A stretch of 64,000 nucleotides of DNA, from the NCBI GenBank assembly GCA_010405405.1, contig MU004230.1:3769119-3833118 (forward strand). Reading direction: 5' to 3'. Of the stretch, positions 11,635 through 21,810 are shown one piece after another (positions within the stretch are counted from its first letter, which is position 1; every line of letters begins with the position of its first letter). A program made the translations under genes and the position numbers. The notes under the pieces were generated by a model. The model was not told where the DNA came from. It ran no database searches and was given only the letters and a program-made list of their open reading frames with translations. The stretch is from Microthyrium microscopicum. Its lineage: Eukaryota; Ascomycota; Dothideomycetes; Microthyriales; Microthyriaceae.

Positions 11635-13137
11635 TCACCATCGGCTAGCTAGCGCTGGCATAACTCTTGCAAGACCCGGATTCTTCTCAAGTAATAGTTC
11701 CATCAACCACCTCCCAGTAGCAGACTCGGATCCACGAAGTTTTGACCAGACGGTCGCCAGAGCCCAGTGCGGTAACGGCGAGGTTTCATATCCTGTCAGA
11801 GAAATCTGATCCAAGTAGTAAGGGATGGTCCGGGAAATGTTCAGAACTGCCTGCATTTGGGCTGAGAATTCCTGCTGAGCATTGCCATCACTTATGCCTT
11901 CGAAACGAACGCTATCCTGTGAGAAATGTTGCAAGTTGACATTATGATGAGGTTGAATACTTAGGTTTTCAAACTCGACAGACTGAAGGATTTGAAGAAC
12001 GTAGATAAGTGTCGTGTTGTAGAACATGAACATCCTCGCGGCATATTCGTCATGAAAGATGGATATAGTACGGAATGGTAGAGCATCAGTTTTGCTGGAT
12101 GTTGGCAAAGTTGTCTCGAAATACGAATTTCTTTCATCGCAATCCCATCGCTCTCTCCAGAGACGGATATGTGCCAACAGGTCAAGTGCTTCTTGCCGTA
12201 TTAGTCTGCGCTGATATGAATGCGTCCCCGTATGTAGTTGGCCATGCGTTAGTAACTTTTCTCCGTTGGCAATCAAGACTGAGCAGTCTGCCAAGATCTC
12301 GAACACATCATGCTGATGCAGCTGATGTTTTGGACAAATTGATCTGAATAGTCTCTTCCAATACGGCTTGGCTAGAATTGATGGTTCTCTTGTGTGGAGC
12401 GCAGAGAAAATCACCATATGTTGAGCAGCCAAATACAGCTGCGATAAGCTGGCTGATATTTGGATATCATTCTCATAAGGCCAGAATAGCGCTTCCACTG
12501 CCCTCATGTGTTTGATGTTGTTTCCAGGTCCAGTAGAAACCAGAGTTTCTGAAACAGCAAGCGTAAGCACAGAAAGAAGAAGCTCTTCGTGAGTGCAATA
12601 TGTCCTGTCAGATATTGCCTGATTGATTTTGCTCAAAGCTACGCCGTGAATGGCATATCCACGTTTGGTAATAGAAGCTTGTTTATGACGAGTACCGAAG
12701 AAGATTGTAGCAAAGCTCATGACCACTTGGTGAGAAAGTCGTCCAGATAATACAGTCATGTCAGTTCCAGAAACACCAACAGAGCTTATGCCCCGGAAAG
12801 ATACTTCGAGCAGCCCACCGCGAGTCAGATATTGCAGAGAATAACAGACATATGTCTCGAACTCATTGCCTTTAAGAAAGACAGGAGGAAGTGTTTTGGG
12901 GAGGGTTCGCCTGGACTTTACAATCGTGCTTTTGATGAAAGTTCTGTCTTTCGGTCCATCGCAGACCAAGCCACAGTTTTGACAGCGTGTACAAATGGGA
13001 CGGCTTTCGTCTTATATGATGTTAGTTTGTTGCTGTACCTAGCACTGATTCTTCTTCGGTAGACGGAGCTTACCGCATTTAACTCTTCGTCTTCGACATG
13101 TCGAGCAGCCCTTTGATCTCCCGGCCACGTTCACCAT
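11635..13137 (-). CDS. Zn2Cys6 (zinc binuclear cluster) transcription factor
   Basis: Two exons, 13137-13074 and 13010-11635, with a 63-bp GTAAGC..AAG intron, give 479 residues. The fungal zinc cluster is complete: C11-x2-C14-x6-C21-x6-C28-x2-C31-x6-C38, in the context KGCSTCRRRRVKC and PICTRCQ. The intron interrupts the cluster right after C21, a common position in this family. There is an extra Cys at 34. The rest is the helical fungal transcription-factor region of unknown ligand, with features such as HMRAVEALFWPYEN and MFMFYNTTLIYVLQILQ. The protein is short for the family and has no obvious acidic tail. The gene is divergent from an NmrA-like dehydrogenase across a 754-bp promoter region containing two copies of a palindromic CGG motif, which suggests it may regulate itself and its neighbours. 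Confidence 0.9.
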
Positions 13138-13561
13138 ACTGCGAATACCCAATAACTATATATCGTTGAAAGCTTCAATGATAGAGGTAGCCGTGACTTG
13201 CTTCAACCTATTCACAGTAACTGTTGTGCTTGATGGGCCATGGCAGCCGCATGATGCAATCATGCAAGGGTCAGGCCAAGATAAACTCACACAGCAATGG
13301 TTGGCCAATGAGTTGCATCGTATTTTCATGTGCCATATTTTAAACGATTTACGTTAAACTCATGTACTGTAAGATTGTGGAGCGGGGCGGATGCTGTGGA
13401 ATTTCCGCTGAAGGCGCTGAGTTTTACCTATTTCAGCGTGGTCAGTCTTACAAAGAAATGGGAGATCATATTTCCACATCAGCTTGTTATAGGAATACAG
13501 AGCTCCTGCTTTCATATGCCTGCTGTCTTTGTAAGCATCCACATGTACAAGTACTACACCT

Positions 13562-13581
13562 CTTGCGGCTCAATGAGCGAG
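13562..13581 (+). promoter_or_regulatory. Shared 20-bp CGG motif, copy 1
   Basis: Matches the consensus CTTGCGGCTCAATNCGCGAG with one difference. It lies in the promoter region between the Zn2Cys6 regulator and the NmrA-like gene. CGG triplets are the contact sites of Zn2Cys6 proteins. Copy 2 starts 82 bp downstream. Confidence 0.6.
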
Positions 13582-13643
13582 TTTGCTAAGCTTCCTGGTG
13601 GAGTCCCAATTTAGACTGCTATGCAAGTATCTACTCTTTGCTT

Positions 13644-13663
13644 CTTGCGGCTCAATCCGCGAG
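13644..13663 (+). promoter_or_regulatory. Shared 20-bp CGG motif, copy 2 (perfect palindromic half sites)
   Basis: CTTGCGGCTCAATCCGCGAG. It contains GCGG-N6-CCGC, that is CGG-N6-CCG, an everted/inverted half-site layout bound by Zn2Cys6 dimers. It is 229 bp upstream of the NmrA-like ATG and about 507 bp upstream of the regulator's ATG. Confidence 0.65.
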
Positions 13664-13891
13664 CTTGCCAAACCGACGCTCTCTTGAGGTTTCTTTGGTG
13701 CTTCCGGTAGTCTCTGGGCGTAAGGTCGTCGAGATATAAATGTTGAGCAGTATCTGTAGCTTAGTCGCTTCAAATTGATCAATATCACCCTCTCAGATAT
13801 TTAGAGTCTATCATACCTCGTGAAGACTGAATTATATTACTGCAGCACCACGTCTTATCATTTCAAGTCTCAATTCAGCATATACCTAACA

Positions 13892-14899
13892 ATGGCAGTC
13901 CATGAGAGCGTCCTTTTCATTGGCGCCGGCTATGTTGGTCAAAACATCCTCGACGAGCTCCTCGCAGCAAAATACCCCGTAACGACATTCGTGCGACGTC
14001 CAGAGCAAGCGGCTATATTCGAAAGCAGCGGCGCCCAAACCGTGCTTGGGAGCCTCAGCGACCTTGAACTTATCACTGCCCAGGTCGCCCAGCACGAAAT
14101 CACCATTAACACGGCCTCCGCAGACGACCTGCCCAGCGTGGAAGCAATCCTAGCGGGGGTACGGCAGCGTGTGAAGGCAGGTCTTCCGAGCATCTACCTC
14201 CATACCAGCGGAGCAGGCGCGGTACACGACGACTCAATGGGCGCCCATAATGACGGTAAGATTTATCGCGACGATACGCCCACTGATATCGAGGCCATAC
14301 CTTCAACCAACCTGCACCGAAACGTCGATATCGCCATCGTTGAGGCAGCGCACGAATTCGGAGATACGGCCAAGATTGTCATCATGCTCCCAGCCCTTGT
14401 GTATGGGTACAACCCAGCACATAAGCGACACACTCAAATTATTTCCCTCCTGGTGCGCTTCGCTCTCAAGCGCGGATTTGCCGGTTACGTAGGAGAAGGC
14501 CGCAACCTCTGGGCTGCAGTGCACGTCAAAGACCTCGCGCGAGCGTTCATGACGGTACTGGAGCACACTGAAAAGGCTCCACCAGGAGCCCTAGTGGAGA
14601 ATCCGTACTTCTTTGCAGAGGGTGGGACTGAAAGTTCGATGAAGGAGGTTGCGGAGCATCTTGCTCAGACTTTGCATGATATTGGCAGGATTCCAGGGGC
14701 CAAGGCGCAGTCTTGGTCTGAATCTGACTATGCAGAGGTTCTGGGTCCTATGACAGCGCCAATCCTCGGGTGCAATGCTAGATGTCAGGCGATTAGGTTG
14801 CGGGAGTTGGGATGGAAGCCTACGGAGAAGGACATGTGGACCAGTTGGAAGGAGGGTGAGATGTCTTCGATGGTGGCGGCGTTAGACTCGGCGTCTTGA
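13892..14899 (+). CDS. NmrA-like / NAD-dependent epimerase-family dehydrogenase
   Basis: A single exon of 335 residues. The start is the ATG giving MAVHESVLFIGAGYVG; codons further upstream in frame lack an ATG. Residues 8-17 form a Rossmann dinucleotide-binding strand-turn-helix with the G-x-G-x-x-G motif GAGYVG. VTTFVRRPEQ follows, as in NADP-preferring extended SDRs, where a basic pair after strand 2 contacts the phosphate. Later blocks IYLHTSGAGAVHDDS, KIVIMLPALVYG and WAAVHVKDLARAFMTVLE are typical of fungal NAD(P)-binding epimerase/dehydratase-like proteins. The substrate cannot be read from sequence. It is divergent from the Zn2Cys6 gene and upstream of an SDR in the same direction, so it may belong to a small catabolic or secondary-metabolic regulon. 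Confidence 0.85.
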   Translation: MAVHESVLFIGAGYVGQNILDELLAAKYPVTTFVRRPEQAAIFESSGAQTVLGSLSDLELITAQVAQHEITINTASADDLPSVEAILAGVRQRVKAGLPSIYLHTSGAGAVHDDSMGAHNDGKIYRDDTPTDIEAIPSTNLHRNVDIAIVEAAHEFGDTAKIVIMLPALVYGYNPAHKRHTQIISLLVRFALKRGFAGYVGEGRNLWAAVHVKDLARAFMTVLEHTEKAPPGALVENPYFFAEGGTESSMKEVAEHLAQTLHDIGRIPGAKAQSWSESDYAEVLGPMTAPILGCNARCQAIRLRELGWKPTEKDMWTSWKEGEMSSMVAALDSAS

Positions 14900-15507
14900 T
14901 ATGTAGAAAGATCTTAACACCGAATACAGTCGTGGCAATAAAAGAATTTCCTCAATTGCAATCTACAGTTCCTACAAAATAACCAAAAATGACAAAATCT
15001 GTTACTACTGCTTTCTTACTTTCTTTTGACCTACAAGGAACTGATAGATGTGTTGGAAAAGCTATAATCTAGAGGAGTTTGCTCCGAAGTTGCTATGCAG
15101 AAAGAAGAACTCTAGCCCCTGAAGTGTCAACTGGTGGACAAAGTAACTGACGTGCTGCCATCGAGTTCGATGGCTTGCAACCGCGAAGTCGGAGTCGATT
15201 CCGAGCTCACTGCGTAGTGATTTTGGTGCTTTTGAGCGGTGCATACACAAGTGTATGTGTTGGGCTGATGCTGTTCGAGCTTCTACATCGTGTTGAAGCT
15301 TCGCTCCGCTTGACAAACTGCTTACATCGTGGTGTAGAGCTGACCGACGAGCTGCTTGGGCTGACAAATCATTCCGACTGGACCACCAGGTAGTTCTTTA
15401 CGACCATATGGCTGTGCCATATTGCATGTTCAATAAGACTCTTCTCGGTCTTTAGAGGATGCTGCCAATCTGTAGACTGTACCAGAGAAGGGTTCGGCGT
15501 TATGCCT

Positions 15508-15527
15508 CTTGCGGCTGAATGCGCGAG
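15508..15527 (+). promoter_or_regulatory. Shared 20-bp CGG motif, copy 3
   Basis: CTTGCGGCTGAATGCGCGAG, one difference from the consensus. It lies upstream of the SDR gene in the same orientation as copies 1 and 2. Confidence 0.6.
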
Positions 15528-15590
15528 CTGCACTAGCGATTGGCGGCTTTTGATCGCCTTACAACTGCACGACATCGCTGAATATAACCT

Positions 15591-15610
15591 CTTGCGGCTC
15601 AATACGCGAC
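15591..15610 (+). promoter_or_regulatory. Shared 20-bp CGG motif, copy 4
   Basis: CTTGCGGCTCAATACGCGAC, one difference from the consensus. It starts 83 bp after copy 3 and ends 295 bp before the first ATG of the SDR. The pair therefore has nearly the same internal spacing as copies 1 and 2. Confidence 0.6.
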
Positions 15611-15905
15611 TTATCCTCTCTTTCTCATTATAGGCTTCTGGCGATCCTGTTTCCTGCTACTGGTTCAGATCGCATCTTGCTTATCAACACTCACCGCAAG
15701 CATGATGCGCCTTTCCCATTGCCTTTAAGACGGCCAAGTAGTGTCATGGCATGATGAGGATCAACATCGGATTTGTGTACCATACTCAGCCATATATAGA
15801 GGCCAGAAGGCATCGCTCCAGAAGGAACTTAGGCTGAGCTGATCTTTGCTCGACAGATACGAGCAAGCACAAAACACCTTCAAATAACCTTTTCTTCTAC
15901 ATTCC

Positions 15906-16732
15906 ATGAAGCATCATATCATGGCCGCTAAATCTCCTGTTGTCCTTATTCTCGGCGCTGGCTCAAATGTTGGACAGGCTGTCGCTCGAACCTTTGCCTC
16001 TAATGGCTATAAGGTCGCTCTTGCTGCCCGCTCACTGAAAGAAGCCGACAGCACTGACAACCAGCTGAATATCCCGAGCGACTTCTCCAAGACCGACGAT
16101 GTAGTCAATGCCTTTACCAAAACCAAGGCGGCGTTTGGCATTCCTAGTGTCGTTATATACAATGGCAAGCTCTTCTCCACTACAGTGACACTGCCACTCA
16201 GCTAATATTCAGCAGCCAGTGCTGGGAACTTCACACCCGCCGACGATCCCTTTGCTCTCACCCTTGCGGACTTCAATAAAGACACGAATATAAATCTCTT
16301 CAGTGTCTTTGTAGCGGCACAACAAGCCGTTCTGGGCTTTGCAGAACTTCCAGCGTCGGCTGCGCGTACCTTTATCTATACTGGCAATGTCTTGAATGTC
16401 GCTATCCTCCCGAAATTCGTTTCCGCCGGTGTTGGCAAGTCAGGCACTGCCCATATGATCTGGGCTGCCTCAGCAGCCTATAAAGATCGTGGATACAAGT
16501 AAGCTCATGATCCACTTTAGGCATTTGCACATTATGCTAACAGCGAGGAAGATTCTACTACGCCGATGAACGAAAGGCGGATGGTTCACCTAAATACAGC
16601 ATTGATGGTGATGCACATGCAAGGCTTTACTGGCAATTGGCCAACGATGAAACTCAGGGCTCATGGATGCAGACGTTTGTCAAGGGCGTAGGATACAGAA
16701 AGTTTGATACTTTATACACGCCTCTCTCGTGA
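15906..16732 (+). CDS. Short-chain dehydrogenase/reductase (SDR)
   Basis: Three exons, 15906-16164, 16213-16498 and 16552-16732, give 241 residues. A second in-frame ATG at 15921 (MAAKSPVVLILGAG) may be the true start, giving 236. The N-terminus has the Rossmann motif GAGSNVG and an AARS turn; VVIYNA matches the NAG-type strand of SDRs. The catalytic region VGKSGTAHMIW and the following GYKFYYADERK resemble a fungal SDR branch in which the classical Tyr-x-x-x-Lys is not obvious, so activity may be atypical. Intron 1 begins with GC (GCAAGC) and ends at a CAGCAG tandem acceptor. Intron 2 is GTAAGC..AAG and gives GYKFYYADER in frame. The gene lies downstream of the NmrA-like gene and shares the upstream 20-bp motif pair. 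Confidence 0.8.
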
Positions 16733-19538
16733 GGCGCTACTAATGTCGACGGTTGATGTAGCCAGTCTGGGAAAGACCAATGTTGCGGGCAGAATCTCCT
16801 AAGGCAGATTATAATAAGCTTACGACGGACGATAGTGTGAGGATATACCTAGAGGACGTATGACAGATCTCGCGAGTCGATCCTTGTGTCTACCGGTGAT
16901 AAATTGCTTCTTGAAAGCGCCAGTTTCTCTGGATAAATGCTTCTTCCATCATTGTCTCAATACTTTGATAACCATACGGAGTGGAGTATTACCTTTCGTC
17001 ACTAGACTATGAAGATTCGGCCCGTATGTCCTACTAACTTGGTCAGCAGTCAAATTGCCAGTCATGTAATGATTGTTCCACTCATTTCTCTTGCATGAAA
17101 CCATCACTATGGCTGCATCCAGAGTATGCGACTTCATGTCAATGACCTGGGGTAACACTCGCTTCAGTTGCTAACAGCTATTTCGTAAGTTAGTCGAAGA
17201 CACATCCCTTACTGTCAAATTGTCATACAAGAGTTATTTAGCTAGCACAAGCCTCATTTTGTTCTAAAGGATAGACCCTTAGGCCTGTTTCACCGGACTA
17301 CTATACCATTACCATATCTTTAGTTCTCGAACTAGAAATTGTCCTCCTCGCCTTGAACATGCGGAACTTCTCCCTGTCCTCGTCTAGCTCGAGAAAACTA
17401 ATCCGCCATCCCGGACTGTGGGTCGATGCCAGCATTTCAAAAGCACTTCGTCCAAGATCGTCCAAGAAGGCGTATTCTGCACATCGCCTTTCCTTTCACG
17501 AAGTAAAACACCTCGGCTCTATAGCTGCATGACACCCCAGACAAGAACTTCCGACAGCTTGGAACCACCCGCCTCCTCCTGGCCACGTACGTCCTGCTAC
17601 CAACCATCTTCACGGCATGGGGGTGAAGACAAGAAGACAGCTGTGGAAAGCACATCATCCAAAGGATATCTTTTCCAAACTAAAACATTGACCGACTTCT
17701 CGCAAAAATAGAGCTTCTTGGTTCTATCGTCTTGCATCTGCACATCAATCCAAAGCTGCACGCGCAACTGGCCAATGCAGCCAACCCTGCGATGCTCTAA
17801 TGCAATAGCAGCCGCAATTATACATATGCTTAGCTGGGATACATCGTGCAGTTCTAGTGACAGCCGCTCTTGTACCATAGAGTAGCTATGTACCTTCTTG
17901 TACCCTTCTACACTATGTACTAGATATCGGATTATCCGCTGCACGAATCGCGCTGCCGACTTGTTCATCCTCGCTGTGGCTTGCACGCCGCTTGATACGC
18001 TTTTAGGTCTTATTAGCGATTCGCAAAGAGGGTATGAGGCTGAATTCCATTCTGCTTAGTAGTGAAGTACGATGTAGACATGTTGATGGGGCTGATGTAC
18101 GAATCTGATTTGGGAATTGAATTGGCTGGCTGGACGATTTAGTAAACTTTCGAGAGGTTCATGCGCTCAAAGAAACGCTGTCGCTATCAGATCCCGATTC
18201 CGCCTCGGCACTTGCAAAGGGACACGAGTTTTGGGGACTGATGCGGCTCTATCAATTGGGTATATGTTTCCTGGCTTGATATCGAAAGCTTCGCTGGCTT
18301 GCAAAAGGTTGCGTCGTGGACAGGGGATGCTTGAAAGTGAGTACATTGCAGATATGTAGTTGCAAGTGGAGTTTGATACTACTGCACAAGCATAATTTGA
18401 TATACTAGAAGATTGGCGTGCTTTGAATTAGTCTTTAGATGTGCAGAGACGTTTGGCTGCATATAATTTTCCACCATAGGGAAGAATTACGGAGCGCCAC
18501 ATCGTCTTACGCTATGTTTGCATGTAGAATACTAGTTTTCTTCATGTAGGCATAAGGGATATTTTCTCATCGACTCACTCGTGCTGGGAGAAGGCTGGCC
18601 ACCCTGTGTTCTCGGACAACCTAGTTCTCAAAGAGATGATCCTGAGGAACGTGAAAGGTGATATTGACACCATGTTAGCAATAAAAGGAAGCATAAAAGA
18701 TATACCGGGTATCGTAATACAGTACAATAGAGAACAGCCCCTAAACATTCCCGCCATGTCATCAACAGGTAGCAGCAGCCAGTCCCCCTAGCCATTCAAT
18801 TCCCTGTCAATTCATTTCATATGGAGTTGGCCAGACCGACAGCTACTGGCGCAGTGATGAGGCAGAATTGTTGTCCAGACGATCTCAAGTGGTTGTTGTT
18901 TGGGAAGTGGTGAAACGGGCGATGTAGCCCAGCCATTCAACAACTCGTCACTGCGTGCATATCGATCCGCGGTCCATGTGAAATACTCGTGATGAGGTCT
19001 CGGTAAGTGTTCTGACCCAGTGAAGGAGTAGGATCTGAAGACTGGCTAAGGTCAGGCCTTGAGCAGCATAGGCAGTCTGCGCGTCCAGATCAGCTCCAAA
19101 ACTTCAGGGGAACTGCTTCTGCACACATATCGTATGACAGACTTGAGAACAATGTCGTTCCCTGTCCAGTATTCAATCAATGGGTTGTTTTCTCATCCAT
19201 GCAGCCGGTGTCCTTCAAAGCAGAGGCATCTCAAACAGGACAATGGATAGTCAGGCCCGAGCCACCTGAGCAGCCCATCGAAATCAACGCCAGTCGCCCA
19301 TCATGAGCTACGAGTCCAGCTTATCGAGCGCCGCAAACACCTTCGAATACAGCCGTCCCAGATCCCCATCCACCACACTTTCCTCCACCTCCTCCTCATC
19401 ATCACAATGTCCCACGCTCTCCTTCCCTCCTGCCGATTCACCATTGCTCATAACCGTAGTCCCCCTGCCAGCTCCTTTCCATCCACTTTCCCTCTTCTTC
19501 CCCGTCTTCTTCTCCCAGTTCTCCATCGGCGGCCCATC
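16733..19538. other. Gene-poor 2.8-kb intergenic region
   Basis: No secure gene. A minus-strand frame at 16949-17158 contains a plausible peptide (CKRNEWNNHYMTGNL, then TYGPNLHSLVTKG) ended by a stop, possibly a gene remnant of a family I do not recognise. See also the frame at 17597-17968. The rest is unremarkable. Confidence 0.35.
17597..17968 (-). CDS. Possible small hypothetical protein or remnant
   Basis: ATG at 17968 opens 123 codons beginning MNKSAARFVQRIIRYLVHS and ending CREDGW. The composition is protein-like (hydrophobic helix QLSICIIAAAIAL, then a strand-like RVQLWIDVQMQ), but I recognise no domain, splice context or neighbour relationship. It could be a fragment of a decayed gene or chance. 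Confidence 0.2.
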   Translation of the reverse strand: MNKSAARFVQRIIRYLVHSVEGYKKVHSYSMVQERLSLELHDVSQLSICIIAAAIALEHRRVGCIGQLRVQLWIDVQMQDDRTKKLYFCEKSVNVLVWKRYPLDDVLSTAVFLSSPPCREDGW

Positions 19539-21810
19539 CTAAAGCCCGCCAAAGTCAAACCAGTAATCATCATCCAACCCCTCGCGTCCCGGATTCCTCG
19601 GCTCCTGCGCATCCAGATCCTCATATCGAATATTCAGCAATCGAATCCGTAGCCCATAGTTCGCAATCATTTCCTCCAATCTCTCCGTCTCTGCCGTAAT
19701 GGGCCGCTGATTCAGCAGCATGAGTAGACCGTCTACCCACTCGCTCGCCAGCGTTTTCGAGCCTGGGTGAAGCTGTAATAACACCGTCTCCTTATTCTCC
19801 GCACTCGCGCTAGGTCTCCTGGGCGCAGACGGACTCATTGGGTTCGCGGGCGTTGGTGGAGCGGCAAAACCGTAGACTGTGATCTTCGCGGAGGCGGTGG
19901 TGTTACCACTGCCATCTTTGGAGATCTTGGTATTGCTGAGCGTTTTGTCGGAGGCGGCGGAGATGGATGGGGAGGGTGGTGGCGAGGCTGAGATGTTGCT
20001 AACAACTGAGCTCACGCGTGAAAGGTCCAGTTTCTCAGTGAGTTGGTCGAGACCTGGACTAGGTTCTTTTTGGGCATCAAAGTCTGCGTAGTGCAGCCAT
20101 CGACGGTTGTGTGAAAGGCGTACGAAGCGCCAGCTGGAGGCGGTGGCGCGGTTGACGTTGTGTTTTGTGACGGGGCCAGAGTCTGAGTAGCTGAAGGATG
20201 TTGGGAACCAGGCGCCGTCGAGAAGGCAGCGGATGCGCTGTTCTTTGACGAATTGGGCTGCCTCGTCTTTGAGGTCATCGTTGACGAATCTAGGGGGCAT
20301 TGTTAGTGAAATCTTGGTGATAGGATGTCGTGACTTACTTAAGATGGTGGCCCCAAGCGTGCTCGTAGGTCTCTTCAATGAGCTCCATCTGCCGTCGTCT
20401 TAGCTTCTGATAATCCGTCTCTGAGAGATCGTGCTCGACGTCCGCAATATCCTTCATCCTCGAAGCATTGCCCACGATATCCGCCACCAATATCTTGACC
20501 AACTCCGCCACTTTCTCAAAGTCACCAACCTCCGCACCCGTAACCTTCCACAGCCGTAAGAACGCATTAAGTCCCGCCGTATGAAGTCTCGACCAATGCA
20601 GCAGCAGCGGCTTGAACGCCTTGTCAATATTATGTCTCGACTCAAGCACAGCATAGGCCTTTGCATCATCCAAATCCCCCTCATGAATTCCAAAGTGCTC
20701 ATACAGCACATACGTGACCGCCAAACTCGCCCTCGCGATCGGACACCTCAGCTCCGACGCCTTGTTCGTCTGTTCAAGAATCAGCTTTCTAAACTGATCC
20801 TCGTTCTTGACCACAAAGTCCGTCAAGTCCATCATGCCCAAAAACCCCGTCTCCTCAAATTCGGCGCCAGGCATCTCGCTCTGAAAGCCAATACGTCGCC
20901 AACGCTCCGGATCTCGATTCCGCTTGCTGCCACCTCCCCTACTGGATCCTTGGGCATAAGTATCAGACGGTGAGTAGCTGGCGAAACTTATGCTGCGTAG
21001 AGCGCGCTTGTGTTCCGGTTTATCCATATCGACGCGCACGTCGCGCCATTTGCGTAGCATTATTTTGGTGAGTGACTGGAATTCTAGGAGCGGTTGCGCA
21101 AGGTCTGACAGCGCTTGGCCTTGCATGAGCCTATATACGGCGCGGATGACGCCTAGATCTTGTAGCTTCTTGATGAATTTAGGCCATTCCGCCTCGGCGT
21201 CGTTGGTGACGGCTTCCCGGATCAGCGAGTTTATAAGTTGCAGCGCATTTGCTGCCAATTGCGTCTCGTCCACCGAAGATAGAATGCTGACCAGCATTTC
21301 GAGAAAAGACGGATGTAATGTAACAGCTGGCTTGAGTGCGCGAAAACCAGATGTACCCCGTCCATCCCCAAAAGTATGCGGCCGCGAAGTAATCGCTACC
21401 AAAACGGAAACAGCGCTCCTCAGAATATTGACCAGAGGATTCGTGACGACCAATTGTACTGCCTGCACATATATCAGCCATGCACCCTTTAAAAAAGCAT
21501 CTATACCCCAAATGCCAATCAACGCTATAATTTCAAAACTCACCCTCTCAACCAACTCCTCCGAAACATAATCCCACCCCATATCCAAATCCAGCAATTT
21601 ACAAAACGACGTCAACGCATACGCCAACGTATTTCCATTCGCGCGCAGCGTAAGATCCGTAAGTTTGGGTAATCCGCCTTGCGATATAAAGACATCTGCA
21701 AACGCTGGATCGCCCAGTGCAGCTTGCAGCTTGAAGACGGCCATTTTGCGGTATGAGTCTTCTTCGCTGCCGAGGTGCGCGACGAGGTCGGGGACGGTCA
21801 TTGTGTCCAT
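19539..21810 (-). CDS. ELMO/CED-12 domain protein
   Basis: Two exons, 21810-20339 and 20289-19539, with a 49-bp GTAAGT..TAG intron (20338-20290), give 740 residues. The N-terminal ~270 residues look like helical armadillo-type repeats (DPAFADVFISQGGLPKLTDL). The ELMO core follows at roughly 290-420, with diagnostic WRRIGFQSEMP, a glycine-leucine segment (TGFLGMMDLTDFV) and CPIARASLAVTYVLYEHFG. The C-terminal third (NDDLKDEAAQFVKEQRIRCLLDGAWFP..., WRFVRLSHNRRWLHYADF) resembles the PH domain that ends animal ELMO proteins. In animals ELMO with DOCK180 activates Rac; in filamentous fungi ELMO partners Dck1-type exchange factors for Rac/Ras signalling and polarised growth. That is inferred from the family. 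Serine/proline insertions interrupt the PH part. The splice junction gives HHLKFVNDDL in frame. Confidence 0.85.

Larger units (their letters stand above)
14900..15905. other. Intergenic region upstream of the SDR gene
   Basis: It holds the 3' UTR of the NmrA-like gene, motif copies 3 and 4, and a short inverted repeat CATACAC-AA-GTGTATG at 15242-15257. The open frames here look non-coding. Confidence 0.5.
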
